A DNA stretch of 64,000 nucleotides. It comes from Lithobates sylvaticus (lineage: Eukaryota; Chordata; Amphibia; Anura; Ranidae). Every line of letters begins with the position of its first letter. Position 1 is the stretch's first letter. The DNA is taken from positions 122,841,490 through 122,905,489 of the forward strand of contig CM053032.1 in NCBI GenBank assembly GCA_028564925.1, given 5' to 3'. The position numbers and the translations under genes were made by a program. The notes under the pieces are model-generated. The model searched no databases. It was given only the letters and a program-made list of their open reading frames with translations, and was not told the DNA's origin. Positions 23,731 to 32,145 of the stretch are shown here, piece after piece.

Positions 23731-24428
23731 AAGTACCGGAAATGGGTCCCTGCGGTTGAGATGGGATGACACATTACATGGAAGGCACATCTTTGGCAAA
23801 GCTGTAACATTAGTGCATATTAAAAAAGGTGTGTTATCTTGACTCCATGACTACACAAAAATATAAATGTATTAAACCATCGCAATTTGAGCACTAATTC
23901 CCTAAGTTTAGAGGTGCAGAGAGCTGTATCATGAGTGAATGACAGGCACTGCATCCAACGGGAATTGGTGAGAAAATTGCACAAAAGAATCTGAGAAATT
24001 TGATATTTGATCACACTATTAAAATAAAATAAGTAGTGTTGAGCATATTATAAGAATATTTAAAATATCTTTAAAAACAAACCTATATATATGTGTATAA
24101 ATATACATGTAAGAATAATGAAAATCTTAAAATATTAAAACTATTCTCATTAAAAGCTGCATGCATGCACATGCGTTTTTCAATGAAAAAGTGGGTGAGT
24201 GATATTTATTATGGAAAATTGTCCGTGTTCAACACATTGTGTGGTTGTCACAAACCCCTTTAAGCTATCGGGTGTGTGTATTACCTGAGAGGTGTTTTCT
24301 AAACACTTTTTTATATAATCCAAAATAATTAAGATTGGAGTTCGGAGAAGGCTGACTATTCAATACAGATTTAGTTGATGAGTGTTTTCATCACTCTGCG
24401 GTTTCTACTGTAGTGCATGGATTAAAAA

Positions 24429-26885
24429 TTAAAAATTATTAATGAAGCAGTTTAGGTCCAATTCTACGTTCAGTCCCCGTGGCGTTAAACTTTTCAATAA
24501 AAAGATCCAGCGGGTTTCCCTTTGACTGAGGTCTCTGACCCTGTTTGAACCTCTCCAAGAGGGGTGAATGGTGTCTATTCCGCAGAACTGTAGAAGTGTT
24601 GGATCCCGATCATGTTTTTCTTTAAAGTGTAATGAAACGCTATGATACTGGAAACCTTTCCTTATATTGGCCAAGTGCTCCGAAATCCGGATTCTCAGTA
24701 GTCTTTTTGTTCTGCCTACGTAGAGTAACCCGCATGGGCACCACATAAGATACACAACATGAGTTGTGTTGCAGGTGATAAATTCTTCTATTTGGAAAAC
24801 CTCACCATCTCTGTTTGTGATTTCTGTTTTACCCCTATTATTGACACTCGTAGTCCTGCAGCAAATGCATTTCCTGCAAGCGTAAAATCCTTTTAAATTT
24901 ATCCTCAGGACCTGGCGGTTTGGTGGATCTATAAGTTTTTTGACTATTCTATCTCCAAAGTTTGGAGCTCTTCTATAGATGAATCTTGGTCGATGATTTA
25001 AAATGGCTCCCAAATGTCTGTCCCTACATAAAATGTGCCAGTGTCTCTCATAAATGTTTTGTACTTCTTTGTACTGACAATGGAAATCTGAAATAAAATT
25101 CACTTGTTGTTGTTCCTTTTCTTGTTTGTCTTTCTTCCTCAAGCACATCTCTCTTGGAATTAGAGCGACATCATCAATGATTTTATCTAAAGATTTTTCA
25201 GTATAGCCCTTTTGGGTGAACTTATTCTTTAAAATCAGTGATTGCTCATAGTAGTCTTCCGTTTTGGTGCAGTTCCGTCGAATCCTCAACATTTGTCCCT
25301 TGGGGATGTTTTTAATCCAGGCTGGGTGGTGTCCGCTATGGATAGGCAAATAGCTGTTCCGATCGGTCGGTTTAAAATATGCTTTAGTGCATAATTTAGC
25401 CCCTTCCTTCTCTATGGTTACATCTAAAAAGTTAATGGATGTATCACTTACTTGATACTCAAGTTTGATGTTGTTATTATTCACATTCAGTACCTCGAGG
25501 AACTCTATAACCGATTCCCTGGAGCCCTCCCAGATCAGTAGGAGGTCATCAATAAATCTCCTATAAAATTTCAGTTGCGGGAGATTTTTGCTAAAAATGA
25601 ACCTATCCTCCCACTCTGCCATGAATAGGTTGGCGAGGCTGGGAGCATATTTTGCTCCCATAGCCACGCCAACCTTCTGGGAGAAGAATTGATCGTCCCA
25701 CCAGAAGTAGTTGTGCGTCATACAATATTCCAAAGCTTGTCCTATGAATCTCTTCTGGGAGTCCGATATGTCGTCTCTTTTGCTGAGTGCCCAGTTCAAT
25801 GACAAGGCCGCGTCTTCATGTTGGATTATGGTATATAAAGAACAAACATCGGCTGTAACTAAAAAGGTGTGATTTGTGGTGCTAATTTGGATCGAATCAA
25901 GTAGCATCAACAAATCCGATGTATCTTTCAAGTATGCTCTTGTGTTAGTGACGCTGGCTTGTAAAAACTTGTCTAAGTATTCGCCGAGTCTCGCAGTGAC
26001 CGACCCAATACCATTTACGATGGGTCGGGCGGGGGGGATTTCGGCATTTTTGTGGACTTTCGGAAGCGTATAGATAATTGGTATTCTGCACGCACTGGGG
26101 ACCAAGTATCGTTTCTCCTTAAGGTTTAGTGCCTTGGTATGGTATCCCCATTCAATCAGTAGGTCCAACTGGTTCCTATACGGTTCAGTCGGGTTTACTT
26201 GAAGCTTTTTATATGTATGGGCATCTGCTAAAAGTTCATTGAGTTGGTTAGTGTAGAAGGTTTTATCCATTATCACAACACCCCCACCCTTATCCGCTGG
26301 GCGTATGATGATCTCTTTTTGTTCCTCTAATGAACGAATGCCTTCTCTAATGTAATCTGGGTTAATATGTTTTTTTGGAGTTAATTCTTCCAGATCCTTT
26401 AAAACCAAATTCTTAAACACCTCAATGAAGTGATTGCTTGGGATTTGGGGGTTGAAGATTGACTTGTTTCTTAGACCACTGTCGACCTTCTCCACCGTGT
26501 AAGAGACTGCTGGCTTAAAATTTGTGGGAGCACTTAAAAAATATTTCTTTAAATTAAGTGTTCTAATAAATTTATGTGTGTCAATGAACACATCGAACTT
26601 GTTAAACTTCTTTTTGGGGGCACATTTTAGTCCAAGATTTAGTATATTTAGTTCCTTTTGGTTTAGCTCAATTTTACTTAGGTTGTATATTCCACTATTC
26701 AGTTGTCCCGCATTCGCTTTTTTGGATTGTGCCCTGCGTCCCGATCGGCACCCCCTTCTTCTCTTTGGGGCGCCGTTTTGTCTTTGTTCTGATAATATGG
26801 GGGTTGATTTCTCTCTCCACCCTTGTTCGGCTGGGCATTCTTCCTCGGTGTCCCTCCTCCTCTCCCACCCCTCCCCCGTTGACCT
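24429..26885 (-). CDS. PLE ORF2, unit A: reverse transcriptase with GIY-YIG endonuclease
   Basis: Penelope-like polymerase, which primes reverse transcription at a site opened by its own GIY-YIG nuclease. From the -1 overlap with ORF1 the frame is open for 818 codons, ending TAA at 24429. Order: basic linker; conserved PLE N-terminal block (LSKIELNQKELNILNLGLKC); RT with ADKGGGVVIMD, RPIVNGIGS, VTADVCSLYT, GVAMGAKYAPSLANLF, and the catalytic FIDD at about 25543-25554; Cys motif CRKCICC (about 24850-24875); and GIY-YIG with CGLLYVGRTKR (about 24705-24737). The frame has no AUG until 26270, inside the RT domain; 26591 is GTG. It probably needs frameshifting from ORF1. It looks intact and is the best copy. 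Confidence 0.9.
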   Translation of the reverse strand, partial: RSTGEGWERRRDTEEECPAEQGWREKSTPILSEQRQNGAPKRRRGCRSGRRAQSKKANAGQLNSGIYNLSKIELNQKELNILNLGLKCAPKKKFNKFDVFIDTHKFIRTLNLKKYFLSAPTNFKPAVSYTVEKVDSGLRNKSIFNPQIPSNHFIEVFKNLVLKDLEELTPKKHINPDYIREGIRSLEEQKEIIIRPADKGGGVVIMDKTFYTNQLNELLADAHTYKKLQVNPTEPYRNQLDLLIEWGYHTKALNLKEKRYLVPSACRIPIIYTLPKVHKNAEIPPARPIVNGIGSVTARLGEYLDKFLQASVTNTRAYLKDTSDLLMLLDSIQISTTNHTFLVTADVCSLYTIIQHEDAALSLNWALSKRDDISDSQKRFIGQALEYCMTHNYFWWDDQFFSQKVGVAMGAKYAPSLANLFMAEWEDRFIFSKNLPQLKFYRRFIDDLLLIWEGSRESVIEFLEVLNVNNNNIKLEYQVSDTSINFLDVTIEKEGAKLCTKAYFKPTDRNSYLPIHSGHHPAWIKNIPKGQMLRIRRNCTKTEDYYEQSLILKNKFTQKGYTEKSLDKIIDDVALIPREMCLRKKDKQEKEQQQVNFISDFHCQYKEVQNIYERHWHILCRDRHLGAILNHRPRFIYRRAPNFGDRIVKKLIDPPNRQVLRINLKGFYACRKCICCRTTSVNNRGKTEITNRDGEVFQIEEFITCNTTHVVYLMWCPCGLLYVGRTKRLLRIRISEHLANIRKGFQYHSVSLHFKEKHDRDPTLLQFCGIDTIHPSWRGSNRVRDLSQRETRWIFLLKSLTPRGLNVELDLNCFINNF
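26270..26272 (-). other. First AUG of ORF2 frame lies inside the RT domain
   Basis: Reading the ORF2 frame from the slippery site, the first Met is the one in VVIMDKTF (codon ending at 26268). Initiation there would remove the conserved PLE N-terminal block and the first RT motif, so it cannot be the main start. Confidence 0.75.
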
Positions 26886-27919
26886 AAAAAAGGGGGGGGT
26901 GGTTGTTGATGATATGGGTTACCGTAGTAGTGGTCTTCCGCCAGTGCTTGGTATCTGTTGTGCATGGGTATTTCTCCTCTTTGGTCCCAATATTGGTTTG
27001 GGGGTGGTGGAGGGTGGCGGTGCCAATGTGTTTGTTCATATAGGGGATAGTGGTTGTTTCCATATTGTCCATTCCCTCTATTCATTCTTGGCGACTGGTA
27101 CTGGTATGGGGAATCCCCTCGAGGAGTGCGGGGTTCTGGATAGTGGGGGAAATGTCCACCGCCTCTATCTTGTGTGTAGGTTCTCGTCTGGTACGGGGGT
27201 TGTAAAGGAGGTTCAGTCCTATTCGTTGCGGACTGGGTTTTCCGCCCCGTGCCATTATTGGTTTTCTCCTTCTCATAGGGAGCCTTTTTGTGTGTCATTT
27301 TCTTAGGGTTATTTGCGCTCTTTTCTTCTTTCTCCATTGCAGATGATGTCTGTTCGCATGTCTGAGAGCATTCTTCTTTCTCAGCAATGAGGGACTGCCA
27401 GACATATATATTATTTGTCTGGAAGTCATTTGCATCTCTGGTATATTTTTTGACTTTTTTCTTTTGTGTTTCACGGTCAATTTTTTCCAATTTTCTCTTC
27501 ATGTTGGTGTTAAATTCTAAAACTTGGTTGGAATCCTTCAAAGGTTCTAATAAGGCTTGTATATCTTTTATTTTTTGATTTACAATACTTAATTTAATGT
27601 GTTTTCTTTTTAGAACCAGAGCTTGTAGTTCTCTACCTCTTCTGTTGAAAAATTCCAACCACTCATCCATATATTTTTGGTCAGTGAGACCATCCTGTGG
27701 GGAAACCTCCCATCTCAGGCTTCTAAAAGTCAAATTTTCCCTCTCATAGTGCTCAAATGTAAAAATGTCCCACCAAGTCTTAACTTGTTTTTCTAAAAGA
27801 TTTTCTAAAGATCTTAAAGTGCCGGTAATATCTTCCTCACAATCAACCATATCATGGTTGTTTGTAAAGATGTTTTCAGGAATCATCTGTCTGTTTGACA
27901 GGAAATTTATAGCTTCCAT
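26699..27919 (-). CDS. PLE ORF1, unit A: coiled coil with RGG/proline-rich tail
   Basis: A 406-residue protein with no family I recognise. The start is an ATG in a strong context (GCAGCCATGG). Residues about 1-190 are charged and helical, with a likely coiled coil (LVLKRKHIKLSIVNQKIKDIQALLEPL). Residues about 190-250 are Lys-rich. From about 250 on it is low complexity: Tyr, Pro, Asn and RGG-type (RGGGHFPHYPEPRTPRGD, RGRGGRGGG). It resembles in layout the nucleic-acid-binding ORF1 proteins of LINEs, without sharing a domain. I infer an RNA-binding, self-associating partner of ORF2. Its C-terminal 60 codons overlap ORF2 in the other frame. Confidence 0.8.
   Translation of the reverse strand: MEAINFLSNRQMIPENIFTNNHDMVDCEEDITGTLRSLENLLEKQVKTWWDIFTFEHYERENLTFRSLRWEVSPQDGLTDQKYMDEWLEFFNRRGRELQALVLKRKHIKLSIVNQKIKDIQALLEPLKDSNQVLEFNTNMKRKLEKIDRETQKKKVKKYTRDANDFQTNNIYVWQSLIAEKEECSQTCEQTSSAMEKEEKSANNPKKMTHKKAPYEKEKTNNGTGRKTQSATNRTEPPLQPPYQTRTYTQDRGGGHFPHYPEPRTPRGDSPYQYQSPRMNRGNGQYGNNHYPLYEQTHWHRHPPPPPNQYWDQRGEIPMHNRYQALAEDHYYGNPYHQQPPPPFLGQRGRGGRGGGTPRKNAQPNKGGERNQPPYYQNKDKTAPQREEGGADRDAGHNPKKRMRDN
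26852..26899 (-). promoter_or_regulatory. Putative -1 frameshift signal joining ORF1 to ORF2
   Basis: Minus strand: C8 (26899-26892), T6 (26891-26886), A (26885). In the ORF1 frame the codons are CCT TTT TTA, so the heptamer T TTT TTA sits in the zero frame, the canonical X XXY YYZ form used by HIV-1. A 7-nt spacer GGTCAAC follows, then a G-tract array (26877-26852: G5, G4, G3, G2, G2, G3) able to form a G-quadruplex. A -1 shift enters the ORF2 frame at AGG (26885-26883) and would give a fusion of about 1163 residues. The same sequence is in unit B (about 40544-40585). Confidence 0.7.
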
Positions 27920-28902
27920 GGCTGCAGTAGGTAAAAGGGTTAAAATAGTATGTGCTGTTGGTAAATGATGTATAGCTGTGGAAGACCGCCCTCTGTATCA
28001 TCTACCCCCACCGCGCCGCAGGTGTGTAGGCTATAGAATTAGTGAAGGATTAAAGGTGCAAGTGTAAAAAGTATATATATATCAAACAGCAGCTACTTAA
28101 AACATATAAACATGTGGAATCTGCAATTCAACTTAAAAATGCAACATAGATAAGGTGAATCAGTAGCGCTAATATAAACAATGAAAAATATAATATAAAA
28201 TGCTGAGTAAATACTATGCAAATAAATACTGTGCAAATATATAAACAGTGCTATATAAATATCAAAGTACAAAAATAGTAGTGTATAATTGACTCAACGT
28301 ATAACTTAATAGCAGTGGTGTGTCTATTTCTCTTAGTGACAAGTGAAAAAGTTCATAAATATATAAAGTCCAGATTGTGAATAAATAAATAAATAAATAG
28401 GTAAGTGATTTTCCAAGTGTCTTCAGTCACAGTTTCAAAGTGGAGTCTTCTGACTGACTTGAATCTACCACCACACCACGTGATCACACTCCCTCTGAAA
28501 GGCCCACTCACCAGCTCACTAGGCCTCACACTCTCGTGTTTGGCAGATGCGTGTTTTACCCACTCCAGGGGTTAATAAAGGATGGCTTGTTTGATCCGTT
28601 TAACTCTCAATGCGATTCCATATGTAAAACAATGAGTAAAACACTCCACATAGTGTAAAAACGTATGATAAAATTTATTCACGTAAAAACACTCCAATGG
28701 TCAAACTCACATTTCAAAGGTTAAAATCAAGCCTCAAATCCAAAACCACGGCAAGCCAAACAACGCTGATGTATAAAAATATAAAGTATATATATATACT
28801 GCGGTCTCGGCGGACCAAGAGGAAGACCCTGGTGGTGGTATAGTTATAGTCCACAGTGGCGTAATATATAAATAAATAAATACAATCTTTACTTTTTGCT
28901 CT

Positions 28903-28957
28903 GTAGCCTCATTCCCGACATGTTTCGTCGCTTGGACTTATTCATGGGTATGGCTAC
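28903..28957 (-). ncRNA. Hammerhead-like fold in PLE repeat, copy 2
   Basis: Identical in all stems and core to the copies at 22467, 44132 and 50394, including the A3/U8 core pair and the minimal stem III ACATGTC. Confidence 0.55.
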
Positions 28958-30411
28958 ACAGCCCATCTCAAACTAATTTATAGTGATAGGGGAGCTAGTC
29001 ACATGGGTGGTGACCCAATCATGTGACAAATCATGTGACATGTTGTGTGCAATCAGATGTGGGCTGATACACATGACCGTATACATTCCCCTATCCCGGC
29101 TTGCGAGAAAGATCATTGGTGGTGTCACTGGCAATAGTGTCATAATATGAAAATAATAATAATACTGACAACTTCATGCTATATTTGTACGGGTAGTTTT
29201 TTCCTAAAATCCATCTCAAATGCCTACTCTAATATGCACACTGGTGTTCCTTGATGTGCAGAGAGTGTATGTGTAGATATTAGGGATGATTGTCACTGTA
29301 TTACCTTAAAGATGTCAGGGTGGATGTTTACTGGGAGTCCTGGCTTCACAACGGTATAGTGCTATGGAGACTCGCTATTATGCTGTATATGTGTTCCATT
29401 TCGATCGCTGCCTATATATATCTTAAAATATTAAAACTATTCTCATTAAAAGCTGCATGCATGCACATGCGTTTTTCAATGAAAAAATGGGTGAGTGACA
29501 TTTATTATGGAAAATTGTCCGTGTTCAGCACATTGTGTCGCTGTGCATCCATTGGCTCTGTATTGGCTGATTTATTGTGTGCGCGCGCCTGTCATCACAA
29601 ACAGTGCGCGCGCATCACACAACAGCTGTGGATGAGTATCTCTTCTTATGGCTGTGAGGGCCGCTGCATCTGCGCTTGCGCAGTAGTTATAGCTCAGTGA
29701 GGGATGGACATTAGTGTACTGTATGTGCGCGCGCATAATGTCCTGGTCACTGCGCGCGCACTGGGCTTCTCCAGCCGTGGATATTCATCCATCAGCTGAG
29801 AATGCAGACCGCCGCGCGCGTGCACACTGGCTCCGTGCGCGTGCGCGTTGTATCAGGAGGTGCGCGCGCATCCAACAGCACACTACCCAGGCGAGCCTTC
29901 ACCCTATGATGAGATGCGGCCCGCACCTGCGCAATAGGGTTAGAGCGGCGGTTCAGCGGCGCGCTCTAGGTGTCCCCTCAGCCTATATAGAAGTACCGGA
30001 AATGGGTCCCTGCGGTTGAGATGGGATGACACATTACATGGAAGGCACATCTTTGGCAAAGCTGTAACATTAGTGCATATTAAAAAAGGTGTGTTATCTT
30101 GACTCCATGACTACACAAAAATATAAATGTATTAAACCATCGCAATTTGAGCACTAATTCCCTAAGTTTAGAGGTGCAGAGAGCTGTATCATGAGTGAAT
30201 GACAGGCACTGCATCCAACGGGAATTGGTGAGAAAATTGCACAAAAGAATCTGAGAAATTTGATATTTGATCACACTATTAAAATAAAATAAGTAGTGTT
30301 GAGCATATTATAAGAATATTTAAAATATCTTTAAAAACAAACCTATATATATGTGTATAAATATACATGTAAGAATAATGAAAATCTTAAAATATTAAAA
30401 CTATTCTCATT

Positions 30412-30427
30412 AAAAGCTGCATGCATG
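30412..30427 (+). repeat. Left target-site duplication of the full-length LINE
   Basis: AAAAGCTGCATGCATG, repeated exactly at 37838-37853. The complementary strand reads TTTT/AATG at the nick, the usual L1 endonuclease preference. Confidence 0.92.
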
Positions 30428-30591
30428 GGGGCGTGGCTTCGGCATGGCGGCGAGTGGACGCTAGAACAGAGAGCTCCCGGCCAGCGGCACCCGTGCAGCA
30501 TACCACAAACAATACCCCGCATTGACAGCACCTACCCGCACCCCCGACAGCCTGGAGAGCGACCCGCCGCACTCAGCTCACCTCCCGCGGC

Positions 30592-31845
30592 ATGGATCGC
30601 TATTTAAAACAGCGCAATTTGACTGCCTCTACCCCAGCAACACCTAAGATGGCGCCGGCCGGACACGCGACGGGGGATACCAGGAGGGAGACCGCCACAC
30701 CTGAAGGCTTGCGGCAACAAGAGGAGGACTTCACAATGCCGCCCTACTCCCCTCTCAGCGATTTATCCCCCTGTCTACCTCGATCGCTGGCAACATCAAC
30801 CGACCTGGAGGAAGAACTGTTCGGCTCCAGACAGACCTCTCCCTGTGCCACTACATCCCTTGCTGCTCCTGGTCTCAAACATGCTCAAACTTCAAGACCA
30901 CAGGACACAGTGAGTACCCCTGCTACACCTTCCCAGCAGTTAGAGCCCGCACTGCATGCTGACCCCACACATAAGTTATGGGCCCTATTACAGCAGCTCC
31001 CCACTAGGAATGACTTTGAATCACTAGCCTCTAGAATGGAGATGGCCATGAGGGGAGAGATGCAAGCCATTAAGCAGGAAGTGGCAGCCATAGATACGCG
31101 CGTTGCAGCAGTGGAGCAGGAACAGGGAGAGATGTCCCAAAGCATACTAGATGTACAGACCTCGCAATCTGAAATTAACGACCAATTTCTCCAACTACAA
31201 CTGCTTCTTGACGATTTAGAAAACCGGAGTCGCAGACAGAACATACGCCTGAGGGGAGTTCCGGAATCCATCCCACAATCTGAGCTCCGTGCAACAGTAA
31301 CCTCCGTCTTTAACCGGTACCTAGACCGTCCGCAAGACACGGCTATTGTCTTAGACCGTGTTCACAGGACTCTTGGCCCTAACCCTAACTCGCCTGACAG
31401 ACCCAGAGATGTCCTCTGCTGCCTACACTCCTTTAACCTCAAAGAAGAAATCCTGAGACAGGCATGGCGGGTGGGCGTCTTGGAGTTCGATGGCGCGGCC
31501 ATACACCTACTTCCGGATATTTCCAGGAAAACCCTCCTGATGAGACGGGCGCTCAAACCTCTCTTAGACGGCATTGGAGAGAAAGGTCTCACATACAAAT
31601 GGGGCCATCCGTTTCATCTGATTGTCCGCAAAGGCCCTGACACTTTCGCTCTGCGTCATCCCTCAGAGCTCCCACACCTGTTCACTTTTGCTGAGATGAA
31701 CCCAGTTGCTATTCCAAACTGGCTCCTGGTGACCGTTCAGCCGATCCCACAACGCCGTCCGTCAGAAGGAAGACAACAAAGGGCCCGGTCCGGACGACGT
31801 TCACAGAGAGGCCCACCACAGGCTCCCCGCGATCCAGATCTTTGA
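30592..31845 (+). CDS. LINE ORF1 protein (RNA-binding chaperone)
   Basis: 417 residues, uninterrupted, ATG at 30592. The N-terminus is Pro/Thr/Ser-rich and probably disordered (1-120). A coiled coil follows at about 140-205 (FESLASRMEMAMRGEMQAIKQEVAAIDTRVAAVEQEQ). Next comes the L1-type RRM beginning LENRSRRQNIRLRGVPE (about 205-215), then a C-terminal domain with GLTYKWGHPFHLIV. L1 ORF1 proteins trimerise through the coiled coil and coat the element RNA in a cytoplasmic particle with ORF2. The basic tail (RRPSEGRQQRARSGRRSQRG) is typical. The domain order is complete, so function is plausible. Confidence 0.92.
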   Translation: MDRYLKQRNLTASTPATPKMAPAGHATGDTRRETATPEGLRQQEEDFTMPPYSPLSDLSPCLPRSLATSTDLEEELFGSRQTSPCATTSLAAPGLKHAQTSRPQDTVSTPATPSQQLEPALHADPTHKLWALLQQLPTRNDFESLASRMEMAMRGEMQAIKQEVAAIDTRVAAVEQEQGEMSQSILDVQTSQSEINDQFLQLQLLLDDLENRSRRQNIRLRGVPESIPQSELRATVTSVFNRYLDRPQDTAIVLDRVHRTLGPNPNSPDRPRDVLCCLHSFNLKEEILRQAWRVGVLEFDGAAIHLLPDISRKTLLMRRALKPLLDGIGEKGLTYKWGHPFHLIVRKGPDTFALRHPSELPHLFTFAEMNPVAIPNWLLVTVQPIPQRRPSEGRQQRARSGRRSQRGPPQAPRDPDL

Positions 31846-32109
31846 TTTTTTTATTTTTATTTTTTCTCTGGAACTAAGCACTCGGATGCCCCCTCCTACA
31901 TAGAAGGCCCAACCACCTCTCAGTCAGTTTTACCGGAGCTCACTAGTTCTCCACAATGACCTGATCTACCCTGAGGAAAACCCGCTCACCCCGAAAGAAC
32001 ACCCCACAGACCTTCCCATACAAACAGAGTATCCTATGCTACCCCAGAGTCAGGGGGGAAAAATCCTGTAAGAGGGGTTGACTTTCACTCTTCCCCCTCC
32101 CTCCCATTT

Positions 32110-32145
<36 letters not shown>

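Larger units (their letters stand above)
21683..24428 (-). repeat. PLE unit A 3' repeat (pseudo-LTR), outer left copy
   Basis: It matches 27942-30427, 42560-45169 and 48663-51400 except that its outer end stops short: the last about 160 bp present in the other copies (for example 51240-51400) are missing. It includes the ORF2 3' UTR, a 120-bp block that occurs twice (about 24126-24242 and 22987-23250), a CpG-rich middle (23310-23740), a hammerhead fold (22467-22521) and an AT-rich outer part. The second 120-bp block is split by a small LINE insertion. Confidence 0.88.
27920..30427 (-). repeat. PLE repeat between units B and A (interrupted by LINE)
   Basis: This is the same about 2.6-kb repeat as at 42560-45169, in minus orientation. 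It includes the 5' leader of ORF1 (27920-28100), the hammerhead (28903-28957) and the CpG-rich block (29580-29990). It is cut at 30427 by the LINE insertion and resumes at 37842. It carries the GCCAAACAACG variant at about 28755 that is shared with the C-unit repeat and not with the two outer repeats. Confidence 0.88.

Noticed and set aside
23454-23759. A 101-codon Arg/Ala/Cys-rich frame in the CpG block, also at 29714 and 49332
   Set aside because: It follows from alternating GC dinucleotides in the promoter-like block and is broken in the unit C copy. There is no sign of a protein.
26524-27306. A 260-codon open frame antisense to PLE ORF1, repeated in the other units
   Set aside because: It is the mirror of the proline/RGG-rich coding strand and has no family resemblance. 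Its ends vary between units with homopolymer changes.
21683-30427. Reading the long direct repeats as LTRs of an LTR retrotransposon
   Set aside because: The polymerase is PLE-type with GIY-YIG. There is no integrase, protease or primer-binding site, and the repeats lack TG...CA ends.
30428-30600. A host CpG-island promoter at 30.43-30.60 kb
   Set aside because: The GC-rich stretch starts exactly at the LINE 5' end after the target duplication, so it is the LINE 5' UTR.
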